Assembly: GCA_030522415.1 (NCBI GenBank)
Contig: CM060111.1
Location: 46,165,559-46,229,558 of the forward strand
Length of the DNA stretch: 64,000 bases
Source: Channallabes apus
Taxonomy: Eukaryota; Chordata; Actinopteri; Siluriformes; Clariidae
Reading direction: 5' to 3'
Part shown: in pieces, positions 36,000 through 47,700 of the stretch
How positions within the stretch are numbered: position 1 is the stretch's first letter
How the letters are laid out: each line of letters begins with the position of its first letter
Notes under the pieces: generated by a model
What the model saw: the letters and a program-made list of their open reading frames with translations, nothing else
What the model was told of the DNA's origin: nothing
Database searches by the model: none
Made by a program: the position numbers and the translations under genes

Positions 36000-36878
36000 A
36001 ACATAATCCGTAAGCATGGTATTAGTTTTCATTGTTATGCTGACGACACACAGCTATACGTCTCAACAAAACCTGATGAGAAAAACCATCTTACTAAAGT
36101 TGAGCAATGTGTGCAGGACATAAGAAATTGGATGCTAATTAACTTCCTTCTGCTTAATCCGGATAAGACAGAAGTTCTAGTCATAGGACCGCATACAGCT
36201 AGAAGTAAAATCTTAGATCTCACCGTAACTTTAGATGGCCTTTCTGTTCCGTCAAGTGCAACAGTAAAAGACCTCGGTGTGATTATAGATTCCAGCCTTT
36301 CATTTGAAGCTCATGTAGATAATATCACCAGAATAGCATTCTTTCACCTCAGAAATATTGCCAAAATAAGAAATATATTGTCGCTAAACGATGCAGAAAA
36401 ACTAGTTCATGCTTTTATCACTTCTAGGTTGGACTATTGTAATGCCTTACTGTCTGGTTGTTCAGTTAGGTGCATAAACAAGCTTCAGCTAGTCCAGAAT
36501 GCAGCAGCGAGAGTCCTCACTAGAACCAGAAGATATGAGCATATCACCCCTATCCTATCTTCACTGCATTGGCTCCCTGTGAAATTTCACATTGATTTTA
36601 AAATACTACTCTTGACATATAAGGCATTAAATGGTCTCGCCCCACAGTATCTGAGCGAACTGCTAGTGTCTTACGATCCGCCACGCCTACTTCGGTCAAA
36701 GGATGCAGGCTGCTTATCAGTACCGCGTATTATGAAAACTACAGCTGGGGGCAGAGCTTTTTCTTACAAAGCCCCAAAATTATGGAATAGTCTTCCAAAT
36801 AGTGTTCGGGACTCAGACACAGTCTCAGTGTTTAAGTCTAGGCTCAAAACCTATTTATTTAGCCAAGCATTTTTATAA
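36000..36878 (+). CDS. L2 LINE ORF2, 3' part: RT end and C-terminal domain
   Basis: Continues the frame cut at 27079. It begins [20 protein letters not shown], which holds the YADD catalytic box of RT. It continues with LLLNPDKTEVLVIG and TVKDLGVIIDSSLSFEAHV, the thumb, and a C-terminal region [20 protein letters not shown] to LWNSLPNSVRDSDTVSVFKS. It ends at TAA 36876-36878. No internal stop is present. Confidence 0.92.
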   Translation, partial: NIIRKHGISFHCYADDTQLYVSTKPDEKNHLTKVEQCVQDIRNWMLINFLLLNPDKTEVLVIGPHTARSKILDLTVTLDGLSVPSSATVKDLGVIIDSSLSFEAHVDNITRIAFFHLRNIAKIRNILSLNDAEKLVHAFITSRLDYCNALLSGCSVRCINKLQLVQNAAARVLTRTRRYEHITPILSSLHWLPVKFHIDFKILLLTYKALNGLAPQYLSELLVSYDPPRLLRSKDAGCLSVPRIMKTTAGGRAFSYKAPKLWNSLPNSVRDSDTVSVFKSRLKTYLFSQAFL

Positions 36879-37878
36879 ATAGATTTGCCATAAGGTAAAG
36901 GAGCAGATCTGGGGGACTCATGGACGTAGAGTATTATGGTGAACTGGTATGTTTAGATGCTGTCTTCCTCAGTCTCATTTGATCACTCAGGTTTGTTGAC
37001 GGTGAGGTGATTGTTTGCTTTAGATCTCAGGGAGCCCTCATGTTTGTGTTTCCTTCTGGCTCTCCCTTTTAGTTATGATGTCATAGTTAGTCCTGCCGGA
37101 GTCCCTGCTTGCACTCTACAGTAAATATGCATTCACATTAGACATTGTGACTGTGACCATACCTAATTGCAATCTCTCCTCCTCTTCTCTTCCTCCCCCT
37201 CTTTCTCTTTCCTCTCTCCCCCTGTCTCCCCCTTTCACTCTTTCTCTCTCTCTCTGTCGAGCTACACATGTGGTTCCTGAGCTGCCAGTGATCCAGACTC
37301 CCTCTGCCCTCCGGACCTGTCTGATCCATCCTGGTGCCCCGTTTCTGGTTGGAGGTCTCGTCGCATGGATGCCCCGTGTGTCTCTTTAGGATGCGTCTGG
37401 TGTCTGGGGATGATTCTATCTACTTAGAACATGGTTCTGGCCTCGACTGGTGTTGTCAGCTGTTTCTCTGAGGACTTGACAATTCGATAGTTCAGGACTG
37501 GAACTTTCTACAAGTCTATCTGAGTCTCCAATAACTACTGGACTCCATTTTACATCAACTATTATAACATCAATTAACATCAACTATTATAGCTGAACCT
37601 AACACTGTATAAATGCAGATCATTTCCTGCTATCTGTTTCACCCAGATGAGGATGGGTTCCCTGTCGAGTCTGGTTCCTCTCAAGGTTTCTTCCTATTAC
37701 CATCTCAGGGAGTTTTTCCTTGCCACTGTCGCCCTCGGGCTTGCTCACCAGGGACTATCTGAACATTTTATTCATACACATTCACATTCCATACAAACTT
37801 AAATAATTCTTTTGATTGTGTAAAGCTGTTTCGAGACAATGTCAATTGTTAAAAGCGCTATACAAATAAAAACTGAAT
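36879..37878 (+). other. L2 LINE 3' UTR
   Basis: About 1 kb of non-coding sequence including a CT-rich run at 37170-37255. It ends with GTTTCGAGACAATGTCAATT and GCGCTATACAAATAAAAACTG, the conserved tail recognised by L2-type RT. Shorter copies of this tail occur at 8095, 20130, 20425, 12789 and 40350. Confidence 0.85.
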
Positions 37879-38554
37879 TATGTATGTAGAGTAAATGCAG
37901 AGAGATGATATATTCCAGCTTTAGGTTTAGATACTCACTGTGTGTTTACTGCTGAAACATTAATTTTCCATCGACATAAAATGGAGCTGCTGAGTTTCAC
38001 TTCCACTTCATCATCTGACTCAAGCTACGCCTGATAGTCTGTTGAAAGCCAAGGATGACTAATTAATCAGGTGCAGCTTCTGCTTGGTTGGATTAAATGC
38101 TTGAATCTACATGGCCCCCTCTGGATCCAGTTTGTTACCCCTGAATTACAGCACGTATACTGTACTTTAGCAACGATTATATCGATAACAAAATACCTTA
38201 AACATTAACCATCTCATTAATTAATTTTTCTAGTGCTATTAGCACAATGATGAAATATACATGAACAAGTTTGACCACAAAGCGCAAAACAAGGTAAATA
38301 AAAACAACAAATATAGATTAAACAAAAATATTGTAAAAATTACCATAATTACAGGCTTTAATAGCTTTTGTTAGGGCTTCGGCAGGGATATAAAAAATAT
38401 ATTTTTTTTTTTATTAAAGCAGTAAAGAATGGTGTACAGCGTAGGAATATGCACTTATGAATATGAAATTTGCCAAGTAATAGAGTAAATTTGATTAAAA
38501 ACAATTTGTTATTTTTTATTATGTGCTTCAAGAAACCAAAAACCAAATACTATA
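37879..38554. other. unassigned DNA
   Basis: AT-rich, no gene or repeat boundary identified. Confidence 0.45.
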
Positions 38555-40006
38555 CAGTGGAACCTCGGATTACGAGTAACGCGGCTTACAAGTGTTCCGC
38601 AAGACGAGCAAAGATTTTTAATAAATTTTGACTTGAAAAACGAGCATTGTCTTGGATTATGAGCACCGAGTATCATGTATCACGTATGCGCTTCTTGTTT
38701 TGATGCCGAGCGTCACGTCATCACAACTGAGCCAACGGTTTTTCTCTCTCTTGCACTGCAGAATTGTGGGTAATCGTCTCCCCTGCTGGGTCTTATTGCT
38801 CGTCTCTTACTGGTATAATCAACATCTGTGCACGTGTATGTGTAAAACACATTTTATTTTGTGTTCGGAAGCGCGTGTACAGCGTGTGTACAGTTTCTTA
38901 TAACACACATGTGTGTGTGCGAGTAAAATAAAAGAAATTAAAAATCCATTTTCTTCCTCATCGCGGTATGTGTGTGTGTGTGTGTCTGTGCGCAAGCGTA
39001 ATTTGACACTGTGCCAGCTGTGTGTGCGCAGCCCCCTTCAGAAACAAAGACACACACACACACACACGCGTGCGCGCGAGAGAGAGAGACACACACTCTT
39101 CTCTCCAAAGAAACTCAGCTCTATCACAAATCTTTTCAGAGGTAAGGTGCGGATTCATTTGTTTGTTTGTTTTACTTTACAGCAGTGATTCTGTTAGTTT
39201 GCACTCATACGAGTGTCATTAGTGATGTTCATTGGTAATTTTCAGATAAAACAGTGTAGCGGGAGAGAGACGTTGATTTATGACCGCTGTTTACAAAAGT
39301 GTAGTCCAGTGTGGGAGATGCATTGTGCGTAGATGCATTGTGGGTAATGCAGTCCGGTGTGTGTGAACGCGAATGCGAGATGTAAGCTGGATATAGAGCC
39401 TGAGTTTTGTTCTTCAGTAGTTTTTTAAGTGCAGGATTGACCTGAAAGTTTGTACTATAGCACAACAATGTAGAAAATAAAAGAACGGGCATCAAGCAGA
39501 TTGTCCATCTCATCATTACACCAGCATGAATTAACGGGCTGTTACACTGTTGCGAGCGACATTAAAATAAAGCAGAGAAGCTTTAATAATTTTGGAGAGA
39601 ACAACAGTCTTTCCGTTAATATGTGTGTGTGTTAAGGGGGAGACAGGAGGGGCTGAAAGGAAGACTCTCCACTTACTCTAGCCTCAAACACACATACACA
39701 TACTGCACGCACGCACGCACACACATACTGCCTGCATGCACAAACGGAAACACTCATCTGTCACGATTTATTTTTTACTTCTTTGAAAGGTAAAATGCAG
39801 GTTAATTAGTTTTATTTTTACTTTATATTTTGTATTAATTATTTTTATGTATTTATTTTTTTGGGCTGTAGAACGAATAATTTAAGTTTCCATTATGGGA
39901 ATTATTCCATTATTCACTTATGGGAAAATCAAATTTGGTTTACTAGTGTTTTGGAATATGAGCCCGCTTCCGGAATGAATTATGCTCGTAATCCGAGGTT
40001 CCACTG
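38555..40006 (+). mobile_element. pogo/Tigger-like non-autonomous element, best copy
   Basis: Exact TIRs CAGTGGAACCTCGGATTACG (left) and the inverse (right) lie between TA dinucleotides (38553-38554, 40007-40008). Length is 1452 bp with no transposase. It contains CA/GT runs at about 38971 and 39050. The left interior matches 6190-6300 and 45411-45530, and the reverse of 1347-2072. Confidence 0.85.
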
Positions 40007-40094
40007 TATTTTCAATTTAAAATTTATTTAAAATTATCTAGAGAAGGTAAAGTTCCAAAATAAGTGTGTAATAGTTTCAGGTGATTTTTATAAA

Positions 40095-40285
40095 AGGTAC
40101 AGTTGTTCTTTTTTATTGTTCGTGATTGCTGCCAGACCATTGCTTGCCAGTTATCGTAAACGCTTGATTGAATGGTTGGAACAACCAGTTATTAGGTTTA
40201 GGGGGCAATTACTTTTTCCACATACGGCCAGGCAGTTTTGGACAGTTTTTTTTCACTTAATAATAGAAATCATTGCATTTGTTTT
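40095..40285 (+). mobile_element. Tc1 3'-end fragment
   Basis: Resembles 35030-35160 of the Tc1 copy at 33711: CCAGTTATCGTAAACGCTTG encodes the SYRKRL end of the transposase, followed by AACCAGTTATTAGGTT and GGGGGCAATTACTTTTTC. Confidence 0.8.
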
Positions 40286-40347
40286 TTCATTTCGTTGCCG
40301 TCGTCCTCGCGCACACACACTTTCAGTTTGTACATAGAGAAGCATTA

Positions 40348-40454
40348 TATTCAATTTTCAATTCAATTCAATTCAATTTTATTTATATAGCGCTTTTAAC
40401 AATGGTCATTGTCTCAAAGCAGCTTCACAAAAATTAAAGAAATTTAACAAAAAA

Positions 40455-40485
<31 letters not shown>

Positions 40486-42830
40486 TCATCATAATAAATA
40501 AATAAATAAATAAATAAAATAATAATAATAATAATAGAAAATAAATAAATAAAAACAAATAATAATAATAATTATAGAAAAGAAAATAATTGGAAGTGTG
40601 GATGTGTGAGAAAAATGTGCAGATAATAATGAGACGAATTAATGAAATTTCTCTGATGAGCAAGCCAAGGGTGACGGCGACGGTGGCAAGGAAAAACTCC
40701 CTGAGATGGCATTAGGAAGAAACCTTGAGAGGAACCAGACTCAACAGGGAACCCATCCTCATTTGGGCGATAACAGATAGAAATTATATAACATCTTGTG
40801 TGTTGTGCAGGTGAAAATTCAATATGACAGAAATTATTTAAATTGACATGAAGACCAGTTCAGCATAGGGACGAGTCAGTAGGTGCAGAGGGCAGATGAG
40901 GTCTGGATCACTGGAAGCACAGGAGCAGCATGTGTAGCTCCAACCATCATAAAGCTGAATCCAGCTGGAGCTGGTCCTTCTCTGGATGCCTCAGGAACCT
41001 CGCAGGGTCGGCCGTTGTCTACTGAACCTGGCAAAATCTCCCGATGCCTCGGGATGGGTAGAGAAATACAGAACAGATGGGGAGAATTAGCGTAGTTGCC
41101 ATTCGGTATAGGTGTACTGGAGTATGAGATTATGGGATGAGTTATGTGAATGCCAGATTAAAAAGATGCGTCTTGAGTCTACTTTTGAACTGAGAAACCG
41201 TGTCTGCTCCCCGAACACTGTCTGGAAGGCTATTCCAAAGCTTTGGAGCTAAATATGAAAAAGCCCTACCCCCTTTTGTAGATTTTGAAATTCTGGGAAC
41301 TACCAGAAGTCCGGAGCTTTGTGATCTTAAGGCGCGTGGTGGATTGTAGCGCATCAGAAGACTGGTTAGGTATGTGGGAGCTAAACCATTTAAGGCCTTG
41401 TATGTAAGTAATACTATTTTGTAATTTATTCTAAACTGAACAGGTAGCCAGTGCAGGGATGATAATATTGGGGTTATATGATCATATTTTCTGGATCTAG
41501 TGAGAACCCTGGCAGCTGCATTTTGGATTAACTGAAGCTTGTTTATTGAGGATGCAGGACAACCACCTAGTAATGCATTACAATAGTCCAGTCTGGAGGT
41601 CATGAATGCATGAACTAGTTTTTCTGCATCAGATACGGATAAGATGTTCCTAAGTTTAGCAATATTTCGAAGATGGAAAAAGGCTGTTTTTGTGATATTT
41701 GAAATGTGATTTTCAAAAGACAAGTTACTGTCTAATATTACTCCCAGATCTTTTACTGCTGAGCTGGTAATAACAGTACATCCTTCTAAGCGCAAGCTGA
41801 ATTGTGAAAGCTGTTGTGTGCTGGTTTTTGGGCCAATAAGTAATATCTCTGTCTTATCTGAATTTAATAAAAGAAAGTTATTGGTCATCCAATCTTTTAT
41901 GTCCTGGACACACTCAGTTAATCTAGACAACTTAGGTATTTGGTCTGGTTTAGTTGAGATATATAATTGGGTATCATCAGCATAACAATGGAAACTAATC
42001 CCATGTCTTCTAATGATGTTACCCAAGGGAAGCATGTATATTGAGAACAACAGAGGTCCTAAAACTGACCCTTGTGGGACCCCATATTTCACTAGCATTA
42101 CACCAGACGGTTCTCCATTTAGATCTACAAAATGGTAGCGATCAGACAGGTAAGATCTAAACCATTTTAATGCCTGTCCCTGAATACCTATATAATTTTG
42201 TAAGCGATCTATGAGAATATTATGATCTATAGTGTCGAATGCAGCACTAAGATCGAGCAGGACTAGCAATGAGATGCAGCCTTGGTCTGAAGCTAAAAAC
42301 AAGTCGTTTGTAATCTTAACTAGTGCAGTTTCTGTGCTATGATGGGGCCTGAAACCTGACTGAAATTCTTCAAGGATGTTGTTCTCCTGCAAGAATGTGC
42401 AAATTTGAGCTGATACTACTTTTTCTAGTATTTTTTATATGAACGGGAGGTTTGAAATCGGTCTGTAATTTGTTATTTCATTCGCGTCCAAATTAGATTT
42501 TTTAAGAAGCGGCTTAATAACTGCTAACTTGAAAGGTTTAGGGACGTGACCTAGATATAATGAAGAATTAATAATGTTTAGGAGTGGCTCTCCAACCGTA
42601 AGCATCACTTCTTTTAAAAATCTGGTTGGGATTGGGTCTAACAGGCACGTTGTTGATTTAGCCGAGGTGATGAGTTTATACAGCTCTTCCTGTCCTATAC
42701 CTGTAAAGCAGTGAAAATCTAAATGTGAAGCTATAGGCTGAACTGGATCGTGAGATACTATTAGAGGTTGAACCTCCATTATTTTCTTCCTGATATTATT
42801 GATTTTTTCATTAAAGAAGTCCATAAAGTC
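40348..42830 (-). mobile_element. L2-type LINE, reverse, 5'-truncated
   Basis: Reverse orientation with the tail at the left (AATTCAATTCAATTTTATTT, ATAGCGCTTTTAACAATGG), then 3' UTR (40600-41140) and ORF2 up to 42830, where the copy is truncated. It belongs to the same L2 group as 23737-37878 but is a separate, more diverged lineage. Confidence 0.9.
41142..42824 (-). pseudogene. L2 ORF2 RT and C-terminal domain with one nonsense codon
   Basis: The upper part (42435-42824) has LDPIPTRFLKEV, PKPFKLAVIKPLLKKS and ITNYRPISNLPFI, then TAA at 42435-42437. The lower part (41142-42392, 416 residues) has [58 protein letters not shown] and the C-terminal [19 protein letters not shown]. The frame is the same on both sides of the stop, so one substitution is the only visible lesion in the retained region. 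The endonuclease is absent through 5' truncation. Confidence 0.9.
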
Positions 42831-43439
42831 TTATACATCTGATTGAAGTGTGTTTAAATAAAGTTTGAACTCCAGTGTGTGTGTGTGTGTGTGTGTCTCT
42901 AGCTATACAGGAATAAGCACATCATCATACTGCTCATACACACACACACACAGACACACAGATACAGGACATAAAGCATGCACACTCACATTAATGAACT
43001 TAAATAAAAGAATTTGAGAAAAATAACCAAAAAAAATACAAATAAAATCCTTATCACTCATTTTATTTTATTCAGTGTATGAACAGGCAATTAAATAAAA
43101 TGAATATAATACAAATAAAATAATACAAATAAAATAAATATAATACAAATACAACTAATAAAATATAAACTAAATAAAATCAAGAAATCAGGACAGAAAA
43201 CTCACTTTTTAATGAAATTTTCTTTAACTTTTTAGAAACAACTAGAATCACACAGAGGAAAACTGATGACAAACAAACTTTTAACTGTCTATAATACAAT
43301 CTTTTCAAAACCATAATTAGAAAAAAGTTTTGTTTCAATCTGAAAGGAAGTGCAGAAAGGGTTTAGTGTCCCCCCCCCCCCCCCAATCCAGCTCACAGTC
43401 TTTGTAAGGCTTCAGAAACAGTTCAACTTTTAACGTTTT
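42831..43439. other. unassigned DNA with (TG)n, (CA)n and poly-C
   Basis: A TG run at 42876-42896, CA runs at 42938-42960 and a C run at 43371-43384. No gene seen. Confidence 0.5.
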
Positions 43440-43660
43440 AATTTCCTCAATAAGTTGGATAACCTGGGACTCAGTTCACCTCTGTGGCAGTGGATCTCCA
43501 ACTTCTTGACTAGTAGACCATCTGTAGTCTGGTTAGGCAGACATTTTTCAGTCCCCCTGACCTTCAGCTGAGGACGACCTCAGGGTTGTGTCCTGAGCCC
43601 CCTGATCTACTTATTTTATGAATGTGTGGCCACCATTAACTCAACCATCACTCTAATGTT
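43440..43660 (+). mobile_element. short LINE fragment (same family as 53138-55435)
   Basis: CAGTGGATCTCCAACTTCTT, then CAGGGTTGTGTCCTGAGCCC and CCTGATCTACTTATT match the RT region at 54311-54393 in order. Only about 200 bp survives. Confidence 0.7.
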
Positions 43661-44612
43661 GACATCACGCCATATTTTAAACATACTTTAAAATAATTGT
43701 ATTATAGTACACTTTCCAAATATATATTATATATAAATATTATAGGAAAATATACTTAAAGTGAAAGATCAGTATAATTTCTAAAACACACTTATTTAAA
43801 CTTAGCTTCTCAATTTATTTGGCATATTTTTTGAAATACACTCGTAATAATCATTGAAACAATATACAGGATATGCAAAATTTTAATATAAGGTAGTCTC
43901 AGTATATTTTCATTTAAATTTGAATGTACTTATTCATGCTTATATTTAGTTCACTACTCTTTTGCCCGCACAAGCTTTCACGGCTTGTTTCTGCAAGCTG
44001 AATCGCTCTCGCGTGCGCTCTCAAACTCATAATTTGTGTTCAAACTCTGTCTCTGCCATGCGCTCACTATCATAAAGCTACTGTACTCATGCGGAAGGCC
44101 CGGGTTCGATTCCCAGCCAGTGCCCAAAACCTGGTGTGTTGATTCTGTAGATTCTAATACTAATGTCTGTCTTTGTTCAGACAACAGTTTAAGTTTTTGT
44201 TTGTTTGTGTGTTTGTGAGACAACCTGACGTTTTGTTGAACACAAAAATTGTAGTACTGTGTTTTTTTTGTAACCTTGTGCAAATTAAATCTGTTGAACT
44301 CATGAATTAAATCTGCCACTTAATTACTGATGTAATGTGTTTCAAAAACATGTTAGTGTAAAAAAATGCACAATAAAAATACAGATTAGCGAACAGCAAA
44401 AAAGACAAAAATATTTAGGCGTTTCATCTATGAGTCAAAGATTTGTAGAGCAACACATTCAGTCCAAACTAAGACAAGATGAACAAAGAGATAAAATATA
44501 AACCTAAAAAATGGACTCTATGGAGCTAAAACCTCTGGATCTGCTAATCTGTAATTATATCTCTGTGTTCAGTGTGGCTGTTGTTAAGCTCCAACATCTG
44601 AATAGGAATGAT
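43661..44612. other. unassigned DNA, 3' of the NLR gene
   Basis: No coding or RNA gene could be supported. It probably includes the 3' UTR of the NLR-type gene transcribed leftward from 52561. Confidence 0.45.
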
Positions 44613-44706
44613 TTATCTTCCACTCCAGGAGAAAAAGTCCATTATGTTGGAAAGTAGGTTTGAGGTTTGCCTCCTGTTAGTGCTGCTGAGGTCAGCTGTG
44701 TTAATG
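44613..44706 (-). CDS. NLR-type gene, candidate terminal exon
   Basis: Minus-strand acceptor GTCTTACAG before 44706. The first base completes the codon left open by the LRR exon (CA|C), and 30 sense codons follow ([12 protein letters not shown]...MDFFSWSGR) to TAA at 44613-44615. Phase agreement is the main support. The tail has no recognised domain, so it could be a chance open stretch. Confidence 0.5.
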
Positions 44707-47700
44707 CTGTAAGACACAGAACAGGACAGAAAGATTTATTTGTGTAAAAGTGTGTAGAAGAATAAAGTCTGGGTGAAGTCAATACACACACTACAATGTG
44801 TCATTAATTTAGCAACTGTTCTGTCATTTACAGCAACCTGAAGGTCACATGTGTAAAATGACGACACCTGAAGAGCAGGTAATACACCGTATTATACTGT
44901 ATATAAGAGCAGGTAATATACTGTATTTTTGGAAGTTTAGCCAAAGTTTAATCCAAAAATCTTCAGTAACTTACTGTAGTGTCTCCAGTTTACAGTGTGG
45001 ATCCTTCTGTAGATCAGAGAGCAGCTGCACTCCTGATTCTCCTGGTTTATTGCCCTTTAGATCCAGCTCTCTCAGGTGTGATGAGGAGTTTGACCTCAGA
45101 GCTGAAGCCAAAGCAGCACAACCTTCATCTGTAATACTGCAACCACGCAACCTGCAGAGAGAACAACATCTCACAGTTGCAGTGTACATCACAATGTGTA
45201 TGTGTGTGTGTGTGTGTGTAGGTGTGTGTGTGTGTGTGTGTGAGCTTGTGTGTGTGGTAAAATGTTAATACCATATCTCAGTATTTAAATCAAATCATCA
45301 TGAAAAAAAATCTGTTGTGTAATGTGAGCTGTTTATTAAAACATCATGCAATTTAGAAATTTAGTTTTCCAGAACTGGGAATTTTTTTTAGAAAGTTTTG
45401 CAATTAAAATTGTCAAGTACGAGTATTATGTATGACACATGCACTTCCTGTTTTGATGTCGAGCGTTACGTGATCACAACTGAACCAATGGTTTTTCTCT
45501 CTCTTGTGCGGTGGAATTGTGGGTAATCGTGTCCCCTGCTCGCATGTGTACTGTTTACTATAACACTGTGGCCACGTGTGTGCGTGTAAAGCATCTTTTA
45601 TTTTGTGTCTGTATGCGTGTGTGTACAGAGCGCATGTACTGTTTATTAGAACACACATGTGCGAGCATGTAAAGCAAAATAAGGTCTCATTAGAGAGGTT
45701 AAAGATCCATTTTCTCTCCCTCTCTGTATCAGTCTGCACTGATTCCGTTATGTGTGGGCGCGTCATTGAACACCGTGCCCCTTCACACACACCCCTCCTC
45801 CTCTCGCTTCACACACACACCCGTCCTCCTCTTGTGTTCTCGCACGCACGCGCACACACTCTCTAACGGAAACTCTACTCTGTCATGATTCCTTTCAAAG
45901 ATAAAGTGCAGGTTAGTTTGTTTTATTCTTACTTTACAGCAGCGATTCCGTTCCAACAGTGTGTCGCTCAATCGAGTGTCAGAGATGTTTCTTGTTCATT
46001 TTACCGATAAGGCAGTGTTTCCGTTAGTGTGTTTGTGAAAGTCGTCCCACACAAATAAGAGAGGAGGAAGGGTTACTGTGTAAGATGAGAAGAGGGAGAG
46101 GGTGTCATGAATGCGAAATCTATCTATAGAGACCAAAACTGTTTTTGTACCAGGCTGTAAATGTCAAGATGGACTAACCTGAGGTGACCAGAAGACGTAG
46201 CTTTAGCGGTTAGCCCAATGTAGCGTGGAGGATAAACCCAAACGCGGAAAGAAGCGAGCAGGCAGGATAACCACGCGATTTAGTTTAAGGACTCTCACAA
46301 AAACGGAGCAAGGGAAAAACACAAATCTAACCCGCGTCCTAGAAATACACACACAATAGCAAAAGACAAACGGAACCAACATGTGAGTACTCACGGTTTG
46401 CTGAAACGACAACTGGAGTTGACATGGGCCGAACTCAATGACTGAGCGGTAAGCCATCGTTTGTTTACCTCTTTTATACTTCCTGGTTTTGCGCCCGTCT
46501 TACTTCCGGGTCCTAGTGCCGGGCGCAGATTGCGTGTGCATGACAGTACCCCCCTGTCCAGGACTGGCTCCTGACGGTCCTGGGGCGGAGGATACCCTGT
46601 GACGGTAGTCCCGAATTAGCTCCGGGTCGAGAATGAACCGGGCCGGGATCCAAGATCGCTCCTCGGGGCCATAGCCCTCCCAGTCCACCAGGTATTGCGT
46701 ACCTTTGCCCCGAGGGCGCGAGTCGAGGATTCGGCGCACGGTGTAGGCGGGACCGCCGTCGATGATCCGGGGAGGAGGAGCTGGGGGGGTGGGTGGAATC
46801 ATGGGTGAAGTGATGAAGGGCTTGAACTGGGACAGGTGGAAGACTGGATGGATCCGGAGCGCCGCAGGCAGCTGGAGCCGGTAGGTGACAGGGTTAATCC
46901 TGTGGGTGATGCGGTATGGTCCGATAAATCTGGGTGAGAGTTTTTTTGATTCGATGTGAAGGTGGAGGTTCTTTGTAGAAAGCCATACCTTGTCACCTAC
47001 ATGGTACAATCATCCCGGAGGATGTCGACGGCGGTGTTGGTGGGTGTAGCGAGCGTTGGCGCGTTGGATGGCCCGGTTGGTTGTAATCCATAGCCGCCGA
47101 CATCTGCGGACCAACTGTTGGGCGGACGGTACATCAACCTCCGGTTCTGGGTGGTTGAACATCGAAGGTTGGAAACCGTAACATACCTCAAATGGGCTTA
47201 GGTTGGTGGCAGAGGAGGTGTGGAGGTTGTGTGACAGTTCAGCCCAGATGAGATAGTGCGCCCAGGAGCGCTGTCGATCAGCTACGAAACATCTCAGATA
47301 GCGCTCCAGCTGTTGGTTGGTCCGCTCCGTCTGACCGTTAGTCTGTGGGTGATATCCAGATGAGAGACTGCAGGTGGAGTCGATCAGACGGCAGAAGGCT
47401 TTCCAGAACCGGGCTGTGAACTGGGGCCCTCTGTCCGAGACGATGTCCTTGGGGAACCCATGCAGACGGACTACGTGCTCTAAAATCAGCTCTGCTGTTC
47501 CTTTGGCTGACGGGAGTCCGGCGAGAGCCACCAGGTGCACGGCTTTAGAGAACCGGTCGACGATGGTGAGAATGGTGTCCTTTCCTTCGGAGGCCGGCAG
47601 GCCCGTGATGAAGTCGACGGCAATGTGCGTCCAGGGCCGTCGAGGAACTGGGAGTGGCTGCAGCTCACCGGGAGTTGGCTGATTAGTGGTTTTGGCCCTG

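Larger units (their letters stand above)
23737..37878 (+). mobile_element. full-length L2-type LINE, split by a nested Gypsy element
   Basis: 5' UTR (23737-23986), ORF1, ORF2 and 3' UTR ending in the stem-loop-like tail GTAAAGCTG...ACAAATAAAAACTG. A Gypsy element occupies 27080-35994, flanked by the duplicated target TGGGC. Removing the insertion and one TSD joins ORF2 in frame (MLPLG, then NIIRKHG). Apart from that insertion and the single UGA between ORF1 and ORF2, no disabling mutation was seen, so it was probably intact when hit. Confidence 0.92.

Noticed and set aside
44060..44125. tRNA-like B box (GGTTCGATTCC) near 44103
   Set aside because: No A box at the right distance and no cloverleaf could be drawn; it may be an old SINE trace.
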